Assembly (NCBI GenBank): GCA_029237695.1
Contig: CM055266.1
Span: 11,425,805 to 11,489,804, forward strand
Length of the DNA stretch: 64,000 nucleotides
Direction: 5' to 3'
Source: Conchocele bisecta
Taxonomy: Eukaryota; Mollusca; Bivalvia; Lucinida; Thyasiridae
Shown: one piece after another, positions 1-11,533 of the stretch
Position numbering within the stretch: the first letter of the stretch is position 1
How the letters are laid out: every line of letters begins with the position of its first letter
The notes under the pieces: model-generated
The model's database searches: none
What the model was told of the DNA's origin: nothing
What the model saw: only the letters and a program-made list of their open reading frames with translations
Made by a program: the position numbers and the translations under genes

Positions 1-124
1 GCGCCATATTTCATCAAAATCTGTTACGTAATAAGGACACTATAAAAGAATACGTACTTTGAATAAGATGGATTCTGGAAATTTCAGTACTTGTTGTTGT
101 TAGTACCACGTGATCATACACCTT
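1..124 (-). repeat. Right arm of a CACGTG-ended foldback MITE (5' part outside window)
   Basis: The sequence matches the right arms of the foldbacks at 10962-11353 and 57299-57572. It has the 'gcgccatatttcatcaaaat' block, the TTGTTGTTGTTAGTACC block and the terminal ACCACGTGATCATACACCTT. Only one arm is visible because the window starts inside the element. Confidence 0.8.
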
Positions 125-399
125 GTTACTGTACTGTGCATGAAGCGAAACCCACATCTTCGATATCTGAGACATCATCTGAGAGACAGTCACTTTAAAC
201 ATTACAAGAACTTCATGTAGTACTGGTATTAATATATGGCTATTAATACAATACATCTCTACGTTCGCAATGGTGGATAGTATAATTATGTGAACATGTC
301 GGACGTCTTGGATATTGGTGTGTGCATTATCTAATACAGATGTGTAGATGTAGTCAAATTGTTAATAGTGAACAATTAGTATACTACGTTATTGTTAGT

Positions 400-840
400 A
401 TTGCTCCCAGAATACGAAGTATGTCGAGGAGTATATAGTTTTCGTCATTCTGTCTGTCCGCCCGTCTGTTGATCGTTCGTCCGTCTGTTCGTAACACTTG
501 CGTTAAGGTTTTCGGGTACCCATTATCTCTGCAACGGTAAGTCGGATTGGCTTCAAACTTCATATACATCCTTATCATCATTATCAATATTTTCATTCCA
601 TGCCACATCCATGCGGCCTTCGTGTCCAAGGTCAAGGTCAAATTAATTTGTGTTGAGGTTCTTTTTTAAATATTTGCTTTGAAGTTTTTAACTACGAAAT
701 ATCTCTGCAACCGTCATTCGGATTCACTTGAAACTTCACATACATCTCGGCCATCACCCATATTTTCATTCTGTTGCCCACCCACATGTCCTTCATGCTC
801 AAAATCAAGTTCAAGGTACTGATATAATTATGCCTTTTGT
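400..840 (-). repeat. Two degenerate ~190-bp tandem units with TCTGTC/CGTCC-rich lead
   Basis: A pyrimidine-rich lead (TCTGTCTGTCCGCCCGTCTG) is followed by two related units at about 514-650 and 690-834. Both contain ATATCTCTGCAAC-like, CTTGAAACTTCATATACAT-like and TATTTTCATTC blocks and end in AGGTCAAGGTCA or a derivative. The reverse-orientation copies at 30880-31170 and 44990-45180 and the single unit at 33290-33390 belong to the same superfamily. No coding potential is seen. Confidence 0.6.
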
Positions 841-904
841 TGTAAATTATTGTTGTTCGGTGCATGCGGTGGCCGGGGGTATACATGCGCCCCTGCTTAC
901 TTGC

Positions 905-1926
905 CCTAGTTATTGTCGCGCCTGCTTTAGCAGAGGTGCGACTATAGTCGGCGCTGTTTCCGTCGTCGTCGTCAGTGTCGTCAGCGTCGTCCGTTTTTTT
1001 TGTAAGGCAAATGCGTTAAAGTTATTTTTTTGTTTTTTAACAATATCTCTTTAACCCCTTGCAGACATTTGATAATATTTCACATGAATGTTTGTCTAGG
1101 GATGATGCTTCATTACGCACACCCCCACATCCAAATTTTGAAGGTCAAGGTCATTTATTTCCTTGTAATGTTCACCGGTTTTGTAACAGAAATGCGTTAA
1201 AGTTATTGTTTTTTCACAATATCTCTTTAACCCCTTGCCAGACATTGATAATGTTTCACATGAATGTTTGTCTAGGGATGATGCTTCATTACGCACACCC
1301 CCACATCCAAATTTTGAAGGTCAAGGTCATTTATTTCCTTGTATGTTCACGGTTTTGTAACAGATGCGTTAAAGTTTATTGTTTTTTCACATATCTCTTT
1401 AAACCCCTTGCCAGACATTGATAATATTTCACATCAATGTTTGTTCTAGGGATATGCTTCATTACGCACACCCCCACATCCAAATTATCAAGGTCAAGGT
1501 CATTTATTTACTTGTAATGTTCACCGGTTTTGTAACAGAAATGCGTTAAAGTATTGTTTTTTTCACAATATCTCTTTAACCCCTTGCCAGACTTTGATAA
1601 TATTTCACATCAATGTTTGTCTAGGGATGATACTTCATTACACACACCCCCACATCCAAATTCTCAAGGTCAAGGTCATTTATTTACTTGTAATGTTCAC
1701 CGGATTTGTAACAGAAATGCGTTAAAGTTATTGTTTTTTCACAATATCTCTTTAACCCCTTTCCAGACATTGATAATATTTCACATCAATGTTTGTCTAC
1801 GGATTATGCTTCATTATGCACACCCCCACATCCAAATTCTGAAGGTCAAGGTAATTTATTTACTTGTAATGTTCACGGTCAAATACCTCGGCAGGCGCGA
1901 CACCGCTTCCGTGGCGGAATTCTTGT
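905..1926 (+). mobile_element. Helentron-like non-autonomous element, ~177-bp tandem core (family 4)
   Basis: The 5' end is an imperfect palindrome (TGTCGCGCC...GGTGCGACTA) followed by a CGTCGTCGTC stretch. Five units of about 177 bp follow, each with ATGCGTTAAAG, 'ATATCTCTTTAACCCC' and AGGTCAAGGTCA; unit starts are near 1011, 1191, 1363, 1541 and 1718. The 3' end reads GGCAGGCGCGACACCGC, then GGCGGAATTCTTGT. The inverted element at 31984-32922 has the same 3' end. Short ORFs here are by-products of the repeat. Confidence 0.65.
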
Positions 1927-2184
1927 AATAATACACTAGTCGCCTCTATACTTGCCAAATCAACAGTATGATTACTATACAGTCTGTTTCATGAAGTGGG
2001 TGGTAGGTGGGAGCACGCGATGGGTAATTTAATGATCGGGGTTTATCCTTACCGGAATCCTGACTGGAGACCTGGTTTGGCCCTCACATACGTCTTTGAC
2101 ATTTTGTATGCGACAGTTGAATCTGGTTATACCCCTTATGTGAGTATTACGATATTCGTAATCCTGTTTTAGGGAAGGGGCCAA
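1927..2184. other. Unassigned spacer
   Basis: This interval lies between the family 4 element and a SINE-like repeat. No fingers, splice-bounded ORF or RNA gene was recognised. Confidence 0.5.
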
Positions 2185-2392
2185 TTGACTTGATGTGTAT
2201 GGACCTGGCACCAGGTCAGGTTATTCTAATTTCAGGGCTGAATATATTTGTTCTCGATGTAAATATTCCGTTCTGATTTTGGGATTGTCCCCCCAATGCA
2301 AGCAGGTTAAAATGGGATCGAACCCGTTTGCCCGGCCTTACATGACCTTAGATGTTGATAGGCCGTTAAACACTAATAAACAAACAAATTGT
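2185..2392 (+). repeat. SINE-like repeat, ~200 bp
   Basis: The order is a CTGGCACCAGGTCAGGTTA block, a 'TTTCAGGGCTGAATATAT' block, a tRNA B-box-like GGGATCGAACCCG, and a tail GGCCGTTAAACACTAATAAA. Related copies lie on the minus strand at 31285-31460, 40185-40300 and 48488-48665. The 48488 copy also keeps an A-box-like TGGCTAAGTGG at its head, which supports a tRNA-derived SINE. B-box spacing is longer than usual, so the class is tentative. Confidence 0.55.
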
Positions 2393-2437
2393 TTAACGAA
2401 AGCTGCCCAATATTGATGTTATTACAAGAAAAAAAAT

Positions 2438-2570
2438 CCTCATGTTAACTCCCCATAGACATCGTCTATATGGATTTAATATGGGGACATTTTTCTAATT
2501 TCAGAAATAGTGGACCGATTTTCAAAATTTAATTTTTTGTCTTTTAACTTGAATCATTTTTCTTTTTTTT
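2438..2570 (+). repeat. Fragment of foldback MITE family A
   Basis: It has the core CATGTTAA...CCCCATAGACATC and the following 'TTTCAGAAATAGTGGACCGA' seen in the full copies at 20901-21471 and 29608-30178. Termini are missing. Confidence 0.7.
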
Positions 2571-3053
2571 TCTTTTTTTTTCTTTATTTTTTTTTGAAAA
2601 TATTTATTTTCCCCGTAATAGATTTGTGGTGGGTCGGGGCCATCCCCCACAAACCGTACATAATATACATGTAATAGTCAGATACAAATACAAAATATAC
2701 AATTACAGATATTCACCCTCTTTTGCTCTTGCAGTACTGGGTAGAAATCACTGTTCTATTAAGACTTCATGGTTGAGTGGTGCATTAGAATCGTCATTAA
2801 TGAGAGACCTGAATTTTCAATAAAAAACTTGCACGTGTTATTAAAAAAAGACAGTAATACTTATAATAAACCCGCAGATGACAATGTCACTCTCCAGCGC
2901 TGCAAGAGCCAAAGTTTGATTTAGCATATGTAATGCATGTAATTGATTATAATTATGTTATCATTCATATTACCCATGATCCAACTGAACCAGCCCCACT
3001 CTGTAAAAAGTGAAGTTCAATCCTACTGTGCATCTACATGTTTAAATCGTGTA

Positions 3054-3287
3054 TTAACCCTTTCAACACTACAGCCGTTTATACAGGTGTTTTTAAACAG
3101 TGTAGATCCAGACGAGCCGGCTCTGACATCAGGATCTGCACTCTTTGCAAGTAATTTTCATGTTTGTTAAAAAAAAAAAAAAATTATAAATCGATTATTT
3201 GAAAAGTATTTTGTGTTGAATGGAATTGACCGAAAATTAACATATTATATATAATCCATTCCAGTTATTTAGGGCTGAAAGGGTTAA
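3054..3287. mobile_element. piggyBac-like MITE with TTAA target site
   Basis: The interval starts TTAA-CCCTTTCA and ends TGAAAGGG-TTAA. That is a TTAA duplication with terminal repeats beginning CCC, a combination typical of piggyBac elements. About 230 bp, with no transposase ORF inside. It contains a fragment of repeat G (GTGTAGATCCAGACGAGCC...GGATCTGCACT) and a run of A. Confidence 0.65.
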
Positions 3288-3589
3288 ATGTTAAAGTTGT
3301 TGGTAACATTATGTATTGACAAGCCAATGTACAATCTGTTCCGATCCCCACACGTTATAAAACAAAACGCGGCTGGTTCCGTCAGATCATGGTCTTTGCT
3401 TGAACCTGTATTACTCTGTGTATATTATATTCTTCTACTAGATTCATATTTATAATGTCTTTATTTCCCAAACCCAAATGGGGGGTGGAGAGGGGGTGGG
3501 GAAGGGGTTAAAACAAAGAAAGGAAGAAGAAAAAACGCACAAAAACAGAGATTTATTATACATGCACCCACAACTAGCTCAGCTGAAGA
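3288..3589. other. Unassigned spacer with G/A-rich tract
   Basis: It holds a purine-rich run (GGGGGGTGGAGAGGGGGTGG near 3480) and otherwise unremarkable A+T-rich DNA. No gene or recognised repeat was seen. Confidence 0.4.
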
Positions 3590-5731
3590 TGAAATATTAT
3601 TTTGGTATTTTTGTTTCATAAATTAAACTTTTGAAATGATAAAGTCTTCCCAATTTTTTGTAAAGTTTTCAAGTTTGTTGGCCATTAATTATTGCTGCCT
3701 TCCTGGATGTTTCATACAATAGTTGAATTTGATGCTTCAGTACGCTGAGACTTGGAACTACTTTTGAACACCGGCAATAATAGAGATAGTATTTAGTTTC
3801 TAATAGTATTAATTGTTTGAAGATACTTATTGTTTTTTCGTAAATCCCAAAGATGAATGATTTTTCGTTAATTGTAATACATATACATGTAGTTATATTT
3901 TTGGTCGCTAACCATTCTTGAAGTTCCCTAAATATGTTTTTTTGTAACCTTACAATCCCAAAACAAATGTTTTATTGTTTGCGAAAACTTCTTATAGAAT
4001 GTACATAATGGACTACTGACAATTTTAATTTTATTTAGGAAATCATTTGTGGCCATATTGTGGTTTATTCGGTACTGGAACCATTTTCGAGTTGTGTCTT
4101 TTGTTATGATGTGCGGCCATAAATATATTTTCTTCCATGTTTCATTGTTAAAATTATAGGTGGAGTTCCATTTAATTTTACCAGCTAGAGTTTCAGAATT
4201 GGAGTTTAATGCGAGGTACATGTCTTTTGTCCCGGTTTTGTTTTTTAGGTATATTTTTTAGTTTGTATGGAGTAAATGACATTTGTAACTTTTTTTCGAT
4301 ATTGATAAGTTTCAAACTTTTACCCCAATCTTTTATTGCTTTGACCAGGCCATAATATTGAATAAAGTTTATATTTCTGTTGAAATTGTTTTTAAGTTCA
4401 TTTTGAGAGGCAAAAGTTCCATCAATTTTGATAATGTCATTTATAAAACATATTCCCTTATCAAACCATGCCTTATTGAAGAAGGTTGTCCCACATTTTA
4501 TGTCCTTATTAAAAAATAATGGGCTAGAAAGAAATGCATTCATGTTTATCGGCTTAAGCTTATTTTTTAATTTTAGATGAGCTTTTAAAACATCCCGCCA
4601 AAAAAGGTTTGAAATTTTTCCTATTTTTTGTTCGATGTACATATCTCCCAATTTAAAAATATTATCTGTATCAATTTCTGTATTTAAAATGTTTATAAAT
4701 TTATATTTGTTGCACACTATTTTCTTCTTACCCAATTGTTTTTGTTTTTAAAGAATGATATATAGTCCTCAATATTTGGCATTTTTAGTCCGCCATCCTC
4801 ACATTTTTTGCATGTGATAGTGCCTTTTACTCGTGATTTACCTTGCCATAAAAATTCATACATAATGCTGCTGATATCTTTAACACATGTTTGACTGGGG
4901 TTAGGTAGGGATATAAACAGGTGATTTAACGATGGGAGAAGAAGAGACTTTATGACTGATTCGGCCTAATGGTGTTAAGTACCTTTTGTTCCAGCTGTTG
5001 ATTTTTTCTTTTATGAGCCTCATTTTTTCCGAGAAATTTATGATCACAATTTTTTCTAAATCTGTGTCAAAAGTAATTCCAAGCAATTTAAATCTGTTAT
5101 TTCCCCACTTTAGTTTCCATTTTGTTTTAATCGAGTCTTGGCTAATTTTTTTTGCCCCAATCCAAATAACTTGTGTTTTATCAAAATTAACTTTAAGTCC
5201 TGACATATGGGCATACACTTCCAGTTCATTACCGTAAGTGTTTCATTTAGTGATTCACTTGATCCATCCAAGAAGGCACTAGTGTCATCTGCAAACTGTG
5301 TTAGTTTATATTCTGTTCCATTTATTTTAATTTTATGATTTTTGCGTATTCTGATTGCAAGTATTTCTGCGCATAACATAAATATATATACGGTGAGAGT
5401 GGGTCCCCCTGACGACAGCCTCGATGTATTGAAAAAAAAGGTGAGAGGTTACAATGTTGATTAACTGATAGTTGAGCATTTTTGTAGAATAATGTAATCC
5501 ATTGCCTAGTATTTGGTCCGAATTTAAAGTAGCGAAGTACTTTATGAATATAGTTCCACGATATAGAGTCAAATGCTTTCTCAAAGTCTATAAGAAGAAG
5601 AAGTCCTGGGATATTGTTTTTTCAATATATTGCATAATGTCGTATACCTGCCTAGTGTTTTCCCCCATGTATCTTCCTGAAATAAATCCTGTTTGGTCCC
5701 CATTTATTAATTTGTCTAATACTGTTTTTAT
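3590..5731 (-). mobile_element. Degenerate L1/Tx1-type LINE, ORF2 RT to C-terminus
   Basis: Read on the minus strand, this is the 3' two thirds of a non-LTR retrotransposon ORF2. From high to low coordinate: RT block DQTGFISGRYMGEN (5650-5710), a degraded QGDP/YLF block near 5400, the catalytic motif FADDTSAFLDGS (about 5270-5300), GLKVNFDKTQV (5160-5200), LLGITFDT (5070-5090), then the long C-terminal part. Its end keeps hallmark L1/Tx1 residues: WLATKNIT, FGIYEK, LLETKYYLYYCRCSKVVPSL (3600-3930). The frame is broken several times and repeat DNA replaces the 5' part, so it is a dead copy. The RT resumes at 8202 beyond an inserted element. Confidence 0.85.
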
Positions 5732-8201
5732 TAGCTCACCTGAGCGAAGCTCATGTGAGCTATTGTTACCGCAATGTGTCCGTCGTCCGTCGTCCATCGT
5801 CGTCGTCGTCGTCCGTGAACATTTTCAAAAGTCTTCTCCTCGGTAACCATTGGGCCTATGGTCACCAAACATCATGGTCATGGTCCATAGGTAAGGGGAT
5901 TACAAAATTGTTAAAATGACGTCATTACGTAATCCAAGATGGCCGCCGTCTAAAAATAGCACAAATTCTTAAAAAATCTTCTTCTCAAGAACCGCCAACC
6001 GGATTTCGACAAAACTTGGTAGGAATGATCGATGTACATGCTCTTTCAAAGTTGTTAAAATGGTGACCCTGGGGTTAAAAATGGGCGTGGCCCGTGGGGT
6101 CAAATTGGGGTCAAATTTTATTTTTGACTGAATATGGTCATTTCATATATCAAATTGAAGGTATCAATGAGGCGATCACTCTGGTGCATTTTTTGTCGAA
6201 ATCGGATTGTTATGTCATCCAAGATGGCCGCCGAAAGGTCAAAAGGTCGTTCTTTTATTAGAGATTTAAAAATTCTCCTTCACATGAACCGCTTGGCCCA
6301 TGGTAGCCAAACTTAAAAGTTATGGTCCATGGGTGAAGCCTTTTCAGATTTGTTAAAATAGAGGTCATCGCTAATCCAAGATGGCCGCCGTCTAAAAATA
6401 GCATAAATTCTTAAAAAATCTTCTTCTCATGAACCGCTTGCCGGATTTCGACGAAACTTGGTAGGAATGATCGATGTACATTGCTCTTTCAAAGTTGTTA
6501 AAATGGTGACCCCGGGGTCAAAAATGGGCGTGGCCAGGGGTCAAATTGGGGTCAAATTTTATTTTTGACCGAATATGGTCATGTCATATATCAAATTGAA
6601 GGTATCAATGAGGCGATCACTCTGGTACATTTTCTGTCGAAATCGGATTGTTATGTCATCCAAGATGGCCGCCGAAAGGTCAAAAGGTCGTTCTTTTATT
6701 AGAGATTTCAAAATTCTTCTTCACATGAACCGCTTGGCCCATGGTAGCCAAACTTAAAAGTTATGGTCCATGGGTGAAGCCTTTTTAGATTTGTTAAAAT
6801 AGAGGTCATCGCTAATCCAAGATGGCCACCATCTAAAAATAGCATAAATTCTTAAAAAATCTTCTTCTCATGAACCGCTTGCCGGATTTCGACGAAACTT
6901 GGTAGGAATGATCGATGTACATTGCTCAAATTTGTTGTTTAAAATGGTGACCCCGGGTCAAAAATGGGCGTGGCCCTGTGGGGTCAAATTGGGGTCAAAT
7001 TTTATTTTTGACCGAATATGGTCATATCATATATCAAATTGAAGGTATCAATGAGGCGATTACTCTGGTGCATTTTCTGTCGAAATCGGATTGTTATGTC
7101 ATCCAAGATGGCCGCCGAAAGATCAAAAGGTCATTCTTTTATTAGAGATTTCAAAATTCTTCTTCACATGAACCGCTTGGCCCATGGTAGCCAAACTTAA
7201 AAGTTATGGTCCATGTGTGAAACCTTTTCAGATTTGTTAAAATGGAGGTCATCGCTAATCCAAGATGGCCGCCGTCTAAAAATAGCATAAATTCTTAAAA
7301 AATCTTCTTCTCATGAACCGCTAGCCGGATTTCGATGAAACTTGGTAGGAATGATCGATGTACAATGCTCTTTCAAAGTTGTTAAAATGGTGACCCCGGG
7401 GTCAAAAATGGGCGTGGCCCGTGGGGTCAAATTTTATTTTTGAGCGAATATGGTCATGTTATATATCAAATCGAAGGTATCAATGAGACGATCACTCTGG
7501 TACATTTGTTGTCCAAATCGGATTGTTATGTCATCCAAGATGGCCGCAGAAATGTCAAAAGGTTCTTTTATTAGAGATTTCAAAATTCTTCTTCACATGA
7601 ACCGCTTGGCCCATGGTAGCCAAACTTAAAAGTTATGGTCCATGAGTGAAGCCTTTTCAGATTTGTTAAAATGGAGGTCATCGCTAATCCAAGATAGCCG
7701 CCGTCTAAAAATAGCATAAATTCTTAAAAAATCTTCTTCTCATGAACCGCTAGCCGGATTTCGACGAAACTTGGTAGGAATGATCGATGTACATTGCTCT
7801 TTGAAAGTTGTTAAACTGGTGACCCCGGGGTCAAAAATGGGCGTGGCCCGTGGGGTCAAATTGGGGTCAAATTTTATTTTTGACTGAATATGGTCATGTC
7901 ATATATCAAATTGAAGGTATCAATGAGGCGATCACTCTGGTGCAATATTTGTCGGAATCGGATGATTATGTCATCCATGATGGCCACCAAAAGGTCCATT
8001 TATTCAAGATTTTTAACGTCTTTTTCTCAGGAACCACATGGCCGATGCTGGGTGAAGCATTTTCAGATTTTGTAAAATGAGAGTCATCGCTTAATCCAAG
8101 ATAACCGCCATCTAAAAATAGCACAATGAACTCAATGTCACATTCTCCTCTGGTGTTCATGGAGTCAGGTGAGCGAATTAGGGCCATCATGGCCCTCTTG
8201 T
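5732..8201 (+). mobile_element. Helentron-like element, ~440-bp tandem core (family 1)
   Basis: The 5' end is an imperfect palindrome, TAGCTCACCTGAGCGAAG then CTCATGTGAGCTA, followed by CCGTCGTCCGTCGTC. The core holds about five units of roughly 440 bp; the shared block TCAAATTGAAGGTATCAATG recurs near 6151, 6592, 7034, 7467 and 7907. The 3' end is the hairpin GGGCC-ATCAT-GGCCC (8181-8195) followed by CTCTTGT. The flanks join into one LINE reading frame, so the element inserted between two T residues. That matches Helentron-type (HINE) insertion as known from the literature. No Rep/helicase ORF is present, so it is non-autonomous. A second copy is at 36489-37641 (minus). Confidence 0.85.
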
Positions 8202-8285
8202 TCTATTTGCGATAGATGCTGATGCCATTTTGTAAATTGTGTTTAATAATGAAATAGGTCTAATTTTTTAGAAATAAATCATTTT
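8202..8285 (-). mobile_element. 5' continuation of the L1/Tx1-type LINE RT
   Basis: On the minus strand this 84-bp piece reads RPISLLNTIYKMASASIANR, the conserved start of the RT domain. It continues directly, in frame, into the residues at 5731. A stop codon stands where the usual Trp before RPISLLN is expected. The fragment is cut at its 5' side by the next insertion at 8286. Confidence 0.85.
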
Positions 8286-9830
8286 TAGCTCGACTATTAG
8301 AGCTTATGTAGTCACCCCGGTGTCGGGCGTCGGCGTCACCGTGACGCCTTGGTTAAGGTTTTTAGTCCAGCTTGTATATGGAATACTCCTGGCCCTACAC
8401 CCACCATACTTGGACAACTTCATCTCCTAATGATGTAAATCAACAACCCCTGACCTATATTTGACCTTGACCTACATTTAACCTTGAATTACTTAGTTAA
8501 TTCCCCTTGGTTAAGGTTTTTAGTCAACCTTGGTTACATCAATAACCCCTGATCTATATTTGACCTTGACCTACATTTCCTCTTGAATTACTTAGTTAAT
8601 TCCCCTTGGTTAAGGTTTTTAGTCAAGCTTGTATATGGAATACTCCTGGCCCTACACCCACCATACTTGGACAACTTCATCTTCTAATGATGTACATCAA
8701 CAACCCCTGACCTATATTTGACCTTGACCTACATTTAACCTTGAATTGCTTACTTAATTCCCATTGGTTAAGGTTTTTAGTCAACCTTTGTTAAGGTTTT
8801 TACTCAAGCTGTACATGGAATACTATTGTGCATACATACACCATACTTGGACAACCTTTTCTCATAGGGATGTACATCAATAACCCCTGATCTATATTTG
8901 ACCTTGACCTACATTTCCTCTTGACTTACTTAGTTAATTCCCCTTGGTTAAGGTTTTTAGTCAAGCTTGTAGATGGAATATTCCTGACCCTACACCAACC
9001 ATACTTGGACAACTTTATCTCCTAGTGATGTACATCAACATCCCCTGACCTATATTTTACTTTGACCTACATTTAACCTTGAATTACTTAGTTAATTCCC
9101 CTTGGTTAAGGTTTTTAGTCAACCTTGGTTAAGGTTTTTAGTCAAGCTTTCTACATGGAATACTATTGTGCATACAGACACCATACTTGGACAACTTTAT
9201 CTCCTAGTGATGTACATCAACAACCCCTGACCTATATTTCACCTTGACCTACATTTAACCTTGAAGTACTTACTTAATTCCCCTTGGTTAAGGTTTTTAG
9301 TCAACCATGGTTAAGGTTTTTAGTCAAGCTTGTAGATGGAATACTATTGTGCATACAGACACCATACTTGGATAACTTTTTCTCATAGGGATGTACAGTC
9401 AAGCTTGTATATGGAATGCTCCTGGGCCTACATGGACCATACTTGGACAACTTCATCTCCTAGTGATGTACATGAATAATCCCTGACCTATATTTGACCT
9501 TGACCTACTTTTACCCTTGGATTACTTTGTTATTTCCCCTTGGTTAAGGTTTTTAGTCAAGCTTGTATATGGAATACTCCTGGGCCTACAGCAACCATAC
9601 TTGGAAAACTTCATCTCCTAGTGATGTACATCAATTATAACCCCTGACCTATATCTGACATTGACCTACATTTAACCTTGAATTGATTAGTTAATTTCCC
9701 TTGGTTAAGGTTTGTAGTCAACCTTGGTTAAGGTTTTTATGCAGGCCGCGGCCACCTTGTTTGTCAAGCAAGCTATGTGTACATCGACAACCCTCGTAGT
9801 CGAGCTATGCTGTTCTCCTACAGCTCTTGT
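8286..9830 (+). mobile_element. Helentron-like element, ~160-bp tandem core (family 2, short copy)
   Basis: The 5' end is TAGCTCGACTATTAGAGCTT, followed by GTCACCCCGGTGTCGGGCGT. The core is made of variant units of about 155-185 bp: GGTTAAGGTTTTTAGTCAAG, ATGGAATACT, CATACTTGGACAAC, GATGTACATCAA, CCCTGACCTATATTTGACC, CTTGACCTACATTTAACC. The 3' end has GCAGGCCGCGGCCACCTTGT, the hairpin GCTGT-TCTCCT-ACAGC and TCTTGT. The long copy at 12290-19564 shares both ends. The short ORF at the 3' end is repeat-derived. Confidence 0.8.
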
Positions 9831-9867
9831 TAAGCTATCTAGCCATTTTTTATTTATTTTTATTTTT

Positions 9868-10104
9868 TTTGCTCTTCCCACAGCTCCTCTACCCCCTTTT
9901 CCCCCATGTTAAATTCCCATAGACAAATTAATTTGTCAAATAAAATCAACATTTGATCAAATTTCAAGAAATAAAAAGAAGCTTCATTCTTAAATTTTGA
10001 TAAAATTTAATTTTGATAAAATTTAATATTATCGAAAATAATACTGTTTTTGGATTGTTTATATGTTCGTAAAATTTGGGCAGGTTTCGTGAAACAGACA
10101 GTAG
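9868..10104 (+). repeat. Foldback MITE family A, one arm
   Basis: It runs from the CCCCCATGTTAAATTCCCAT core through 'ATTTGATCAAATTTCAAGAA', the AATATTATCGAAAATAATA block, and the outer end AATTTGGGCAGGTTTCGTG then AAACAGACAGTAG. It is a half copy; the other arm is absent. Confidence 0.75.
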
Positions 10105-10202
10105 TTGAATACGACAGCTCATGTCTCTGACACTGATTTGAAATGTGAATCCAGTAGATCCAGCGGATGTTCAGTAACCATGGACACAGACAGGAACGAT
10201 AT

Positions 10203-10397
10203 TATAGGAATGAATGGCCTTTTTGTGGAATTTATCGGGGTATAAACTTGGAAAAGTCGCGGGAATACTGGACGAAGCGATAAAAAATTACAATTTTTTT
10301 TTTCGACAATTAATTTTTTAAGGCCTCGTCCAGTATTCCCGCGACTTTTCCAAGTTTATATACCCGATAAATTCCACAAAAAGGCCATTCATTCCTT
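10203..10397. repeat. Long hairpin repeat (family B)
   Basis: The left arm starts GGAATGAATGGCCTTTTTGT and runs to CTGGACGAAG. The right arm is its near-perfect reverse complement, ending CCATTCATTCC. The loop holds GCGATAAAAAATTACAATTT, a piece of repeat F. Other copies: 42399-42552 and 46592-46752. Confidence 0.85.
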
Positions 10398-10567
10398 ATA
10401 ATTCCAGCCTTTTAAATAAATTCATCGAGAAAATGTGTTTATTTTCCGTTTTCTTAAGAATTATTTTAACTGCGCCTCACGGTTACGGAAAGTAGTTCGG
10501 CATGGGAGTTTACTGGGATATAAATTTTGGACAGGGAATTGTGTAAATATTTTTGTGCTGTAATTAT
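10398..10567 (+). repeat. MITE-like repeat (family C), always next to family B
   Basis: It starts TATAATTCCAGC and ends in a matching inverted TGCTGTAATTAT. Internal marks are CTGCGCCTCACGGTTACGG and GGGAGTTTACTGGGATATAA. Copies at 42197-42396 and 46750-46928 keep better 13-bp ends (TATAATTCCAGCA). Confidence 0.7.
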
Positions 10568-10961
10568 TGTATTTTGTCACAACGCAGATATGTTTCCGGG
10601 GTCTTTGATTGGTCAACTTTGCAAGCAACATAGCCCATGTTTTTGTCAAGCCCACCAGCATGCCATGGGTCAAATAAAAATGGCGACGGGAAGAGACAAA
10701 GTCAAAAGCAAACAAAAAATGGAAATTGCATCCGAAACCTATTGACTGGAAATGATCTAAGAAAGCAAATATACAATGTATATATTTTGAGTAACGTGAG
10801 CCAGCAACCACGTGATGTACAATTGATTCACCAGCGAGTGTCGGCTCTGCTGGAGATACACACTGCCTGCGCTAATCCTGCCAAAGTCTACAAGTACTTG
10901 TTTATGTCCGAATTGACGTCAGATGGTGTTTGCACCGTTTGGTATCATGTTCATATAGACC
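10568..10961. other. Unassigned spacer
   Basis: Overlapping short frames exist on both strands, but none has splice sites, a domain or an obvious start context. A simple repeat or gene was not recognised. Confidence 0.4.
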
Positions 10962-11353
10962 AAGGTGCATGATCACGTGGTTACAACAACAACAACGTCG
11001 CCCACTACAAAGTAAGTATTATTTGATATTTTCCTTAATATGCAACAGATTTTGATGAAATATGGCGCAGCAAACATGTCTTCATGAGCTGCATTTGATG
11101 GTCTAGGTAGTTTGGCACAGACGTATGTCGTTTTTGCGAAGAATCGATTTCCGTGTCAGAGACACGGAAATCGATTCTTCGCAAAAACGACAGAAGTTTT
11201 GGTGAAAATAAAGAGACCACTAAATGCAGCTTCACAAGACGCGTTTGGTGCACCATATTACATAAAAATCTGTTACGTAATAAGGACACTATAAAATAAT
11301 ACGTACTTTGAATCGGTGCTTGTTGTTGTTAGTACCACGTGATCATACACCTT
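10962..11353. repeat. Foldback MITE with CACGTG-containing termini
   Basis: It opens AAGGTGCATGATCACGTGGT and closes ACCACGTGATCATACACCTT. A nested inner palindrome surrounds 11130-11195: 'TCGTTTTTGCGAAGAATCGA' meets its complement, with TTCCGTGTC/GACACGGAA at the centre. Copies at 57299-57572 and 57650-57976; single arm at 1-124. Confidence 0.85.
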
Positions 11354-11533
11354 GTAGACATATGTAACTACGTTCTGGAGAAATCGTCGGGTATATAAAT
11401 TCAGACGGGGCAATATGACACCATGTTGACCGTGTAGAACCACAATAACATCATGTTCCAACGAGATTTAATCTGTTTCACAAATAAAAGGGATATACTG
11501 TGATAATAACTTATTCTTTCTTAACATTTTCAG

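Noticed and set aside
1059..1928. Open frames of 120 and 124 codons with repeating residues
   Set aside because: Products of the 177-bp tandem repeat; unit length is a multiple of three, which keeps frames open by chance.
6134..7200. Three nearly identical 60-codon frames (MV.SYIKLKVSMRR...)
   Set aside because: They recur at 441-442 bp because they lie in the 440-bp units of the Helentron-like element; no independent evidence of coding.
9724..9912. 62-codon frame near the 3' end of the family 2 element
   Set aside because: It spans the element end and neighbouring MITE DNA; no start context or domain.
10461..10972. Overlapping frames of 72-116 codons on both strands
   Set aside because: Part of repeat C plus spacer; no domain and no splice signals.
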